A stretch of 64,000 nt of DNA from Buddleja alternifolia (taxonomy: Eukaryota > Streptophyta > Magnoliopsida > Lamiales > Scrophulariaceae). The position numbers were made by a program, and so were the translations under genes. The stretch spans positions 2,604,001 through 2,668,000 of the forward strand of contig CM033404.1 in assembly GCA_019426215.1 (NCBI GenBank). Direction: 5' to 3'. Below, piece after piece: positions 34,455 to 44,571 of the stretch. Below the pieces are notes generated by a model. That model was not told the DNA's origin, did no database searches, and saw only the letters and a program-made list of their open reading frames with translations. The number at the start of each line of letters is the position of its first letter. Positions within the stretch are counted from its first letter, which is position 1.

Positions 34455-37400
34455 ATGTGGTCTATTGAAATATATGTTGTTGGCTTGGTAACTATAATTC
34501 TCAGCCATTGGATATACAAATGGAGAAATCCCAAGTGCGAAGGCTTACTTCCTCCTGGTTCTTCAGGTATCCCTCTCATAGGGGAGAGTCTTCAACTGCT
34601 CATTCCAACCTACTCCTTTGATATTCATCCTTTCCTTAAAAACAGACTTCAAAGGTATTTTTATTTCTATCACCAAATTTGCCCATATATATACACACAC
34701 ATATACATATATACGGTTACATTACAACTATTGACAACTAGTGACACACACAACAAATTTAGTTGTCACTCTATTTATGTCACTAATTGCCAATAATGAC
34801 AACTTTAAATAAATTGTTGTCACTAAAAATCCTTATTTATTCCAGATACGGGCCGTTATTTCGCACAAATGTAGCGGGGCACAATGTGGTTGTATCAGCT
34901 GATGAAGAATTCAACCATTTCATTTTCCAGCAAGAAGAGAAATTGGTTGTTCATTGGTACTTGGATTTACTCGCCCAGATCTTTAAACAAGAAGGGGAAT
35001 TAAATCCTGATGGTCTTGTTATTCACAAGTATATGAGGAACTTGGCCCTAAGTCATTTTGGTGTTGAATGCATCAAACAAAACCTGCTTTCTCAGTTTGA
35101 ACAATTGGTGCACAAAACCCTCCATTCTTGGTCCACTCAAGATTCCATTGAAATGAAATCTGCTTCTGCAGCGGTAAATTAGACTAATTCCTTTTTTGGT
35201 CCTATATATGACAAGTGTTTGCAAACTTTATTTTTTTTACGTTGTACATATAGTTATGAACTCATGAATATATTCACCCTAGGAAATATATTACAAAAAA
35301 ATATGACATTAATAGTGACAAAATGTCAAGTGACAATTTGTCAAAGTTGTCACTAATAATAAATTTTTAGTGATAAGAATTTTTGTTTTTGTCACAAAAG
35401 TAGGGTTGACATATTTAATAGTAACAATATTTGTATAAAATTTGTCACTTTTGATAATTAGTGATAAGTTATCATTATTGACAATCAGTGATACGCCTTT
35501 AGTCACAACCATAGTTAGTAAAATACGGGACGGGAAAAGTTCGTCATTTAATACGTCCGTGTATATTATGAAATTTTATTGAAAGTTACGGTGAAAAAGG
35601 CTAAAAAGTACAGGAACGGGAAATAAACGGATTCGTAGTTGTACGAGTATAATACGGATATAAATTAATTATTCGGGAGTAAAATTACGTCTTAATTCTA
35701 TAGAAATTTGTAAGATTTATTGCTTATTCTTGCTTTTAATTTATATAAATAATATTATATATGAGTCTTGAATTGACAATAATTAATATTTTGATAAATT
35801 ATTAACTTCCAGAGTTTTTATAAGTATAATACTTAATTAGTATTTATAAAAATTAATAATAATTTTTAAGTTTTAAATTTTAAAAAAATATTTTTTTGCT
35901 AAAATTAGAGTATTATTTCGTCAAGTATTATACGGGATACGTAAAGTACGTGTACTAAACAGTTCAACTCAAAAGTACGAGTATTATTCATTACGTTCAG
36001 AATGCATACAAGAAACGAAAGTATTTTTCAATTATACATACGTACATATATTATACGAGTATAATACGAGTTTTACTAACAGAGGTCACAACAAATGTAG
36101 CTGTCACTCTATTTATGTTGTTACGAAGTTGTCATTAATTGTCAACAGTGACAACTTTAAATAAACTCTTATCATTAAAAATTCTTATTATGACAGAGCA
36201 AAAATTATTATCAATCATTGTGTATATCTAATGACAATTTTAACATTATCACTTCAAATTTCATCACTAATATTTTTTTCTGTTGTTGCAGTCATATATG
36301 GCCGCATTTTAATTTCATATCCTTAGTTATTGTGCTTATATAACATACTCATTTTTATTTTTTTTAATAGATGTACGGTGCATTTGGTGCAAATAAACTG
36401 TACGGTGCCGGTCATGATCTTGAAGGCTCACAAGAATTAATAAAAAAGTTTACGAATGTCACAAGAAGTCAAATGTCTTTTCCCTTGAACATTCCTGGTA
36501 CTCAATATCATAATGGTCTCAAGGTAATTATAAACCATTAATTACCAAAAAAAAAAAAAAAACATATATCCAACCAATTATATATATATATGGGGAAAAT
36601 CGTATTTTTCATACCGTAATTGACCACCTGTACACTTTTGATACCAAATATTCTTGAAATCTCACTTTTGATACAAACTTGGCCATTTTTTCTCACTCAC
36701 CGGTAGTTTTCTTTACAAAAAATTGGAGAATTTGGTGCGATTTCTTCACAAATTGGTAAAAAGTGGTCGATTCCTTCACAAAATGGTAAGTAGTGGTTCG
36801 ATTTCTTTACAAATTGGTAAGAAATGATCGATTTTTTGTGAAGAAAACTAACGCGGTATGAAAAATGAGAAAAAATGGCCAAGTTTGTATGAGAAGTGAA
36901 ATTTTTAAAATGTTTGGTATCAGAAGTGTACAGGTAATCAATTATGGTATGGAAAATGCGATTTTCCAGATACATACATATATATATATATATATGTATA
37001 CTTGAAAATTGAGTCTCATCATTTTTCCATCCTTGTTTCAGGACAAGGAGAGAGTGCTTAAAATAATCAGAGACATCGTACATTCCAGGGTTGCTTCACC
37101 ACTACAGAATAACATTAATGAAGATGACATGCTAAGTAAAATGATCAAAGACATGAAAAGTGTGGATTTCCTCACAGAAGAATTTATTACTCAGCTCTTA
37201 TTTGGCCTTTCCTATACCGTATTTTCATCAGTCCCAACAGTATTAGGGTTTGCAATGAAATTTATATCAGAAAATCCAGCCGTTCTGCGGGAGTTAATTG
37301 TAAGTATTTCAATACACTACGACAAACAATAATATTACTGACAAAATTTGAAATGACATTAAATTTTTGCTTTGTCACAGTAAAAATTTTTAATAACAAG

Positions 37401-38798
37401 AATTTCTTTAAAGTTGTCATTATTAACAATTAGTGACACATGTATAATGACAACTTAGTGACAACAGAAATAGAGTGACAACTAAAATTGTTGTCACTAA
37501 AGGCGTGTCACTAATTGTCAATAATAACAACAATTTTCTTGTCACTATTAAACATGTAAAACCTAATTTTGTGATAAACCAAAAATTCTTGTCACTAAAA
37601 ATTTACAATTAGTGACAACCTTGATGTTGATGTCACTTCATGTTTTGTCATTGGTATCTTATTTTTTAAAGTGATATCTGAAAGAAAAAAATCGCTCTTT
37701 TGTTGTAAGTTTGCTTCTGTGACTTGAGAATTTTTCATATATCAGGTTGAGCATGAAGAAATCCTCAAAAAGAAAGAGAATTTGGATTCCTCAATCACAT
37801 GGGAGGAGTGTAAGTCCATGAAATTTACTCTTCAGGTCAGTTTAATTTTACTCTCTTTAATTACATGCTCTCACACTGCTTAATTACCTCTTTATGCACT
37901 ACTAAAAATAATATAATCGTGACAGGATGTCAATTTATTATATCAAAGTTGTTACTAATTAAATATATTTATATTGATGATCGAGTGGCGAGAATTTACG
38001 TTTTATAACCCAAAAAAATTCAAAATTAAGTTTAATAGAGAAAAAAATTATTCTTAAATTGTCATTCATAACAATTAGTAACAAGGATGTTGTAACCACG
38101 AGGTGTGGTGTGGTGATAGCTCACCTCATCCTTTAACTATGAGGTTGGGAGTTCGATTCCCGCCCATGGGAATGAAGCACATTTCTTGGCCAGTCGTTTA
38201 CCTCCAATGGGAGAGCTCCCGCGTTTAAAGGGATTAGTCACTGTTGCCGGCAGTGGACACTCTTGGTTCAGACCCAAAAAAAAAAAAAAAAACCAAGGAT
38301 ATTGTTACTATAGTAACACATGTAATTTAGTAATAACTTAGTGATAAAAAATGTAGTTAACACTATATTTGTGTTGTTACTAAACATGTTCCACTAATCA
38401 TCTGTAGTGACAACTAAAAAATGATTCTTGTCACTAAAAATCATTATAGTAACAACGTAAAATTTACTCTCACTTATAATTATGTATATCTAATGATAAT
38501 TTTGACGCCAACACAAGTTGACTCAACTGGTAAGGAACGAACCGCTTCCCATTAGAAGGTCGCGAGTTCGATTCCTTGTGCTAATGTGAGGGTTGTGTTT
38601 GTGGGCGATTTGTTATAAATACATCTGTAAGCGGCATTTGGTCCCGAAGGCATGTCCTGACCCTAGTAGTTGACCTTATCCAATCCAACCTAAATTTTTT
38701 TTTAAAAAAATAATAATTTTGATATTGTCAGTTTACATTTAGTCATTAATATATATATTTTTTTATTATAGTGAAATGTCACTACTTGTTAACAATCA

Positions 38799-38836
<38 letters not shown>

Positions 38837-39617
38837 TTGTCAATGAAAGTTTGAGATTGGGAAATAGTACTCCTGGATTTTTACGGAAAGCCGTAAAGGA
38901 TATAAAAGTGGGAGGTACGCAGTTAATATTTGACTTTGTGTTTTTTAAATTTGGCGCCAACAGAATGTGTGTCCTACTGAAATGACCGACTAATGAATTT
39001 ATTTTCTTTTGCAGGTTATACTATTCCAAAAGGATGGGGGGTTATGGTTTGTCAGTCAGTTATGCATTTGGACCCTAACTTATATAAAGATCCTGCAACA
39101 TTTAATCCTTGGCGTTGGAAGGTATGTACTAAATTTTTATTTTATTTTATTAACCATAAAATATCATATAATAATGCGATTTAGTCAATTAAATATATGT
39201 GTGTATATATATATATATGTTCTCTTCTGAATGTGTTTTTTCATATCTTAAAAGGATGTCAAACCAGAATTTATAAGCAAGTACTTGACACCTTTTGGTG
39301 GAGGCATGAAGCAATGTGCAGGTGCAGATTTTGTAAGGGCATCCATGAGTATTTTTATTCATGTTTTGGTGACCAAATACAGGTATACATATATATATAT
39401 ATATAGATATATAGATATAGATAGATAGATAGATATAGATAGATAGATAGATTAATAATTAATATATATCCAATGAAACACGACTTTCAAATGGTCTGAA
39501 ACACAAACACGTTTTTGTAACAGGTGGACCGTAGTTAAAGGGGGAAATGTCATCCAGAATCCTGTCTTGCACTTAAAGGATGGGCTTCACATCAGTGTAT
39601 CTGAAAGGGGAAATTAA
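34455..39617 (+). CDS. CYP87: CYP87-family cytochrome P450, copy 1
   Basis: Membrane-bound P450 of clan 85; CYP87 members oxidise sterols and triterpenes, including the sterol side chain in cardenolide-making plants. Nine exons join in frame: 34455-34654, 34846-35173, 36371-36523, 37042-37299, 37746-37835, 38836-38914, 39015-39121, 39255-39382 and 39524-39617, giving 478 residues. Visible are the N-terminal anchor, RWRNPKC-like and PPGSSGIPLIGES hinge, the ExxR pair Glu347/Arg350 (ESLR), FNPWRWK, and the haem loop FGGGMKQCAG with Cys426. The oddity is the I helix, YTVFSS: copy 2 has FATFET, so the acid and alcohol residues are Ser289-Ser290 here. Introns 2-5 are loaded with transposons and SINEs. 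It is open throughout, so transcription is plausible, but its catalytic activity is doubtful or altered. The true substrate is unknown. Confidence 0.93.
35514..36080 (+). repeat. GTTAGTAAAA transposon-like element, copy B, in P450 intron 2
   Basis: About 567 bp bounded by GTTAGTAAAA and TTTTACTAAC, closely similar to 25515-26083 in reverse orientation. It sits inside an older repeat with TTGTCACTA / TAGTGACAA motifs that fills the rest of intron 2. Confidence 0.8.
36590..36968. repeat. Foldback MITE in P450 intron 3
   Basis: The left arm GGGGAAAATCGTATTTTTCA, continuing with CCTGTACACTTTTGATACC, is inverted at the right as GGTATCAGAAGTGTACAGG and GGAAAATGCGATTTTCC. Total length is about 380 bp with arms of well over 50 bases. 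Non-coding. Confidence 0.75.
37315..37673. mobile_element. Non-autonomous CACTA element in P450 intron 4
   Basis: The left end is CACTACGACAAACAATAAT and the right end is ATTTTTTAAAGTG. The flanking 3-bp duplication ATA lies at 37312-37314 and 37674-37676. The interior has many TAGTGACAA / TTGTCACTA subterminal repeats in both orientations. No transposase is seen. Confidence 0.7.
38094..38291 (+). mobile_element. tRNA-derived SINE in P450 intron 5
   Basis: It has an A-box-like GTGGTGATAGCTCACC, a B box GAGTTCGATTCCCG and a poly-A tail. Near-perfect direct repeats flank it: AACAAGGATGTTGT at about 38080 and ACCAAGGATATTGT at about 38292. Confidence 0.75.
38505..38708 (+). mobile_element. tRNA-derived SINE in P450 intron 5, second copy
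   Basis: The A-box-like TTGACTCAACTGGTAAGG and B box CGAGTTCGATTCC are visible, with an A/T-rich tail. It is flanked by AATGATAATTTTGA (about 38492-38504) and AATAATAATTTTGA (38709-38722). It differs in sequence from the SINE at 38094. Confidence 0.75.
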
Positions 39618-40604
39618 GATAAGGGATTGAAGATGAAATCATCTTTGCAGAGAACTTGTCTAAATATATATATATATATATATATGCTATAGCTATTATA
39701 ATAATATCATTCATAATGGTGTGCGATGTATATGCATACATCTTATTGAAATTTGGCTCTTTATTTGAGCTCAATAATTTTAAATTGGGCTACCGAATTT
39801 TAAGGCCCCTTTAAAGATTTATTGGTTTCAAGAAGAACTTTATTAATTTACAATTTCAAATATTTCATTCAATGTCTAGAAAGAATTAAGGTCTTAATTG
39901 GATGGTGTTAGGCTATCCCACTTCGAGATGGGTGGTCTCCGAAATAAAATTTGACAGAGAAGAAGAAGAATTTTGAGGAAGAAGCTTAATTCATTACTGC
40001 ATAAAAAACTAAATTACAATCCCAATCTCCCTTAATATCCAACTGCACGAACAAAGGAAAACAACTATTGGCCCAATTTATTTACTTGGATAATGGATTA
40101 GTGCTCCAATACATTTAGGAAACCGAATTGGAAATAAATTGAAATTAAATTACTAAGTCAACTTAATTTCAAAGCACGTAGTCTTGCAATTTGCTGGGCA
40201 TATTCTTCATCCGTTGCTAAGACGTGGCGCCGATGTGTTGGTGTGGTGAGTTGGGATGAACCCAGGGCTTTATCAGATGGCATATTCATTCTTGAAAAAT
40301 CCTTATTCAAAGAAAATTCTCTAAAAAATACATTTAGATGACATGCTATCAAGACTTTTTCATAAAAAAACATCTCAAAGTTTCTATTTTATATTTTGCA
40401 AATTTTGGAAAAATTAGTTAATTTTCGAAAAAGATCTTGCAAAAAAAGAGAAAAAGTAGACTTTTATTATTCATGATTTGACAGTTCACTTGTCGATTAA
40501 TTCACCCCGGCTATTTCAGAAAACCCTGAACGGCACGTGCACGCCACACTTGAAATTCTAATTTTTTTTTTTAACGGATGAGACCAAAATTGTACAAAAA
40601 AGGA
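39618..40604. other. 3' flank of P450 copy 1 and unidentified repeat
   Basis: The 3' UTR shares AAGATGAAATC and TCTTTGCAGA with copy 2. Positions about 39890-40380 have an LTR-like or gypsy-like look, with balanced base use. A minus-strand frame at 40373-40158 ends ATDEEYAQQIARLRALKLS, which I do not recognise and treat as a transposon fragment. Confidence 0.35.
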
Positions 40605-40794
40605 GTCAAGTTCCATTTGTCGGTTGTCCTTCTTAGGAGTCTTGGAGCAATATTCGTTCTTAGGTATTTTGGTGCAATTACAACCACATAGGTCCGCTAT
40701 AACAGATGATGATACGTATCTTGCTTCGTGTTTTTTACATTTCCATATTTGTTTACTTTTTCATGCTTTCATTAGTCCTCGATCCTTTAGGCTT

Positions 40795-41030
40795 GGTTTG
40801 ATTCTTGAATTTTGGTAAGAAAGATGGAAAAAAAATGAGAATGCTTAAAAAATAAAGCAGTATTATAATTTGAGGTCTTAAGGCTAAGTTTGGTTCTCGA
40901 ATTTTGATCTGAAAATGAAAAAGGAAAAGAAAAATGAGAATAATTAAAACTAAAGCACAAAGTAAAACATTTTCTTTTCCTTTTCCTCGTCAAAATTCAA
41001 GAATCAGACAAGCCCTAGTATTCCGTATAA
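40795..41030. repeat. Foldback MITE in the deSI pseudogene
   Basis: GGCTTGGTTTGATTCTTGAA at the left is inverted at the right as TTCAAGAATCAGACAAGCC. A second internal GGCTAAGTTTGGTTCTCGAA suggests two nested or joined units. Confidence 0.6.
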
Positions 41031-41202
41031 ACTGAAAAGAAAAGAGAAGAGGGTCTTAAGGAGAACCCAATGATATAAGCACAAGAAGTCTATTATTATA
41101 GATTTGACATCTTTAGCTCTTGAATCCTCCAATCCAAACGCAACCTATTTTATTTGAAGAAGTCTATTTAGATATCTGTTAAGATATTGTCATTGTTCCT
41201 AT

Positions 41203-41381
41203 ACGGATAATTTTATTTAACTCTTAGTGTATTGCTCCCGACTCCTTAAATACTACAAACTCAACTTGGGGAGGGTGGTTTTTACATAGGTGGGGGTTAT
41301 AAAAATCACCCACCCCAAGTTGAATGTGTGGTGTTTAAGGAACTGGGCGCAATACACGAGGATTACCATAGATTTATCCGT
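41203..41381. mobile_element. Foldback MITE splitting pseudo-exon 3
   Basis: ACGGATAA at the left pairs with TTATCCGT at the right. Inner arms pair as GTGTATTGCTCCCGACTCCT and GGAACTGGGCGCAATACAC, then CAACTTGGGG and CCCCAAGTTG. The intact gene reads straight through the matching place (TTGTTCCTGCACTCTCAC), which confirms an insertion. Confidence 0.75.
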
Positions 41382-41878
41382 TCTTACGCTCTCACCACAA
41401 AGGTTCTTTGCCTCCTTGGGAGTTAAAAAAAATCTAGAAGTAAATCTTAGAAAGAAGGATAGAAAATAGATTTTTGTATTTTCAAGGGGGCATTTTCGTC
41501 TTTATCTTTTTCGTGGATCTCGACATTTATTTTTGTCACAGCAACATTTTGACATTAGTCCCGGAGGGTAAAGTACTTGTGAAATGGAAAGACAATCCTG
41601 TCCTCGAAAATGTGTGTAGTCTCCTCCTTTGTGTACTTGTGTTTACGAGGAATGTGCAGAATGATTTCTTTTTTGTGATTATTTATTCACCAGAGCGTTG
41701 GTTTAGCTCATGTGTTGCAGTAATATCTTTGAGTTTTAGGTTATATTTGAGTATGGTGAAATTGAGTTCGGATTAGAATTTCTCGTGTTTTGAATGCTCG
41801 TTTAGTTCGCAAAATTGCTAGGAAACTTGGTCTTTTTTCTTTTTTTTTTCTGAGTAAAACGGGTACATCATTACATCA

Positions 41879-42566
41879 TACAGTAATATCTCTATACAAG
41901 AATACTCTATATAAGAATAACCTCCTTATAGTAATAAAAAACCATGGTCCCAATTTGGGACCAGTTATAAATATGAATAAACTCTACATTATAATATTTC
42001 ATGTTTTTTTTTAGGACCATCCTTAAGAAATTTACCTCCATATAGTAATAAAATGACATTAAATTTCAAATAAATTTATATATCTATATAAAATATCCAG
42101 AATTATTTAACCATGTTACATTAAACTTAAGATGATATGAAATACTTATCTAAAGTTGTCTGTGACAATGACTTAATTTTTTGGGTTAATACCGCATCCT
42201 TTAACTTGTCCGTCGTAGTAACTCGTCAACACAATCACCTTCTTGTTGAATCCAAAATATTTCCAGCTTGTCCAACTTGCTTGAAGCTTCTCGACATGAG
42301 ACTTTTTCTATTTCTACACTATACATACATGAATGAATTGTCTAAATCTAATATATACACAATGTGCATGCATGATGTACGTACATTTTTTTTTAAATTC
42401 ATGAATCTTATATATCTTTTAAATTCATGTTTTTAAAATATGAAGGGACACATTTCCAAGTGTCGTATGGTGTATATTAGTTATTTTTTTAAAATTATAA
42501 TAACCTCTATTTAAGAATAACCTCCCTATAATAATATTTTTCTTTGATCCCGAGGATATTACTGTA
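41879..42566. mobile_element. TIR element TACAGTAATATC
   Basis: The 12-bp ends TACAGTAATATC and GATATTACTGTA are exact inverted repeats, about 690 bp apart. Subterminal ATAAGAATAACCTCC motifs recur near both ends. There is no transposase. The minor open frame at 42137-42436 is not gene-like. Confidence 0.7.
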
Positions 42567-42873
42567 TCTATATCACATTAACCACCATCAATCACCAATT
42601 TTCTACTTTGTTACTACCATCAATCAACAATTTTCTATTACAAACTAGACACAATAAATTACTATATAAGTAGAAAATGTTTATCGTTTTTGCTAGGATC
42701 GAATCTATGACATCTAACTCAAACCTTAATGCTCTCCTCCACCACTGTAAAGACTAATTTTGGAATTTTTTCATGAGACAATTATTTATAAATTTTGTCA
42801 AATCGAGTTCAGGTTAGAATTTTCTCTTGAATTCTAATATGCTTGTTTCATCCGCAAAATCGCCAGAGAGGGG

Positions 42874-43205
42874 AGTTTTCATAAGCAAGGGGGTGTGGCC
42901 TAGCGGTCACAAGGCCTTTGGCCGTGAGAATCCACCCAGGTTCAAACCCAAGGTGATGCTTGGTAAGGGGAGTTTTCTCCCCTATCCTGCCCTGGGGGGT
43001 GGTTTCAAAACCCAGGTGATGCTTGGTCTGGGGAGTTTACTCCTCCGTCCTGCCTTGGGGGCCCCTGCGCTTATCGAGCCCGTCGCCTATGAGTTACCTA
43101 GGGCGGCTTACCTCCATACGTGGTTTGCGGGCTATTGCGTATGGACAAGTTTGCTCTGTTGGGTGACCGACGGAGATTTACCCTAAGATTTCCAAAAAAA
43201 AAAAA
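42874..43205 (+). mobile_element. tRNA-derived SINE, about 330 bp
   Basis: The A box TGGCCTAGCGGT and B box GGTTCAAACCC are clear. The body is GC-rich compared with its surroundings and has an internal repeat (GGTGATGCTTGGT twice). It ends in poly-A. The duplication AATCGCCAGAGAGGG flanks it at about 42859-42873 and 43207-43221. The long open frame here is a by-product of base composition. Confidence 0.8.
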
Positions 43206-43221
43206 AAATCGCCAGAGAGGG

Positions 43222-43654
43222 CTAATTGCATTTTTCGTCCGTTAACTTTCCCGTTTTTGGACTTTGATCCTGTTTTTTTTTTCGATTTGCAAAGTCGTCG
43301 GATAACTATCCAATTTTTGGCAATTTTAGTCTGATTTGACCGGAGCCGACCAATTTGGCCGGAATTTGCCACATGTCGGACACATGGTGCTGACATGGAC
43401 ATAATTTTGGGGATTTTTCAATTTTTCAGCCAAAATAGACGCTAACTGGGACAAAATTGACGATAAATGGCATGCCACCACATCAATTTTGTCCAGTCAG
43501 CATAACACGTGACAAATTTCGGCCAAATTGGTCAGCTCTTGTCAAAATCGGATTAAAATTGCCAAAAATTGGATAGTTACAGGACGATTTTGCAAATCGA
43601 AAAAAAAACAGGATCAAAATCCAAAAATGGAAAAATACAGGACGAAATAATTGC
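43222..43654. repeat. Foldback MITE
   Basis: The left arm CTAATTGCATTTTTCGTCC, with CAATTTTTGGCAATTTTAG further in, is inverted in the right arm ending GGACGAAATAATTGC. The arms are about 150 bases or more with mismatches. The SINE at 42874 inserted exactly beside its left end. Confidence 0.7.
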
Positions 43655-44571
43655 TTGAATTTTTTATGTCATAATTAGGAGAAATACACACCAAATTTAT
43701 TTTATCCAATTTTTTTTTTTAAAGTACACATGCAATTCCAGAAAACGTGGGAGATAAAATTAGTTAAGACTTTTGAACTGCATTTTCTAATAGTTTTAAC
43801 ATTTTGTCTGGATCCAAAATAAGAAAATAAAATAAAATTGAGAACGGAACCAAACATAGCTTAATGCATTTGAATTTGCAAGTTATGGGCTTAGCTTGTT
43901 ACTATATCATTATCAACATTAAAATAATTGCAATTTTCTGTAATAAAAAATTAAACACTCTAAATTTTAAATCACTATATGGACAGTTGTTACGGTACCT
44001 AGGGAATTAAAATAACAAGAGAATTGGTTGACTTATACCTTCTCAGTTTTCTCATTTTTTTTTAATTTTTCTAATTAATATTTCATCATAAACAACGACT
44101 AATTCTCATTTGTTTAAGCAAGCAGAGCCATTGATAAATCCATAGCTTTTAATTATAAGGCCTTTCCCCATGGTCGGGGTACATTTATACTAAACTTGAT
44201 CGTTTATGAAGAAAATGCACAAAATAAATAGTATATTTTTAGAAAAAAAATCAATTTATTTTATGTGTGTAGCAAATGTATAAGTAAAAGTTCTAGAGAA
44301 AAGTACAAAAAAATTGTATATATTTGTACTTCTACCTCATTTGATAGTAGTATATCATTATTGGACGGGAAAAAAAATACTTACGATTATTAATTTTTTC
44401 GCACTGAAATTCGAACCAAACAAGGCATAACATTAAACTTAAAATAAATTATGGATTCTAATAGCTCATCACGGCAACCAATTCATCTATATAAGTAACC
44501 AATATGGGACTCAGATCACAAATTATTTGCAACTTTTGCACCATTTTTGTTTCAACTTTTAAAATCTAGAA
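43655..44571 (+). promoter_or_regulatory. Upstream region of P450 copy 2
   Basis: From about 44100 it is homologous to the upstream sequence of copies 1, 3 and 4. The core CTATATAAGTAACCAAT starts at 44487, about 80 bases before the ATG. No further element was assigned. Confidence 0.5.

Larger units (their letters stand above)
40605..41600 (+). pseudogene. Broken copy of the deSI gene
   Basis: The sequence aligns in order with intron 1, intron 2, the end of exon 3 and the 3' UTR of the gene at 28638-30957. Matching points are CCTTCTTAGGAGTC (28937 and 40628), TTTCCATATTTG with TTTTTCATGCTT (29943 and 40740), TATTATAGATTTGA (30474 and 41094) and CCTCCTTGGGAGTT (30916 and 41411). Exon 1 and exon 2, with both catalytic residues, are missing. 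The exon 3 tail is split by a foldback MITE at 41203-41381. It cannot encode a protease. It probably arose when the deSI-P450 unit was duplicated. Confidence 0.8.

Noticed and set aside
40158..40373. Minus-strand frame ending ATDEEYAQQIARLRALKLS
   Set aside because: No family recognised and no splice context; it sits in LTR-like DNA and was treated as a transposon fragment.
42827..43186. 119-residue open frame
   Set aside because: It lies almost wholly inside a GC-rich SINE and has no domain.
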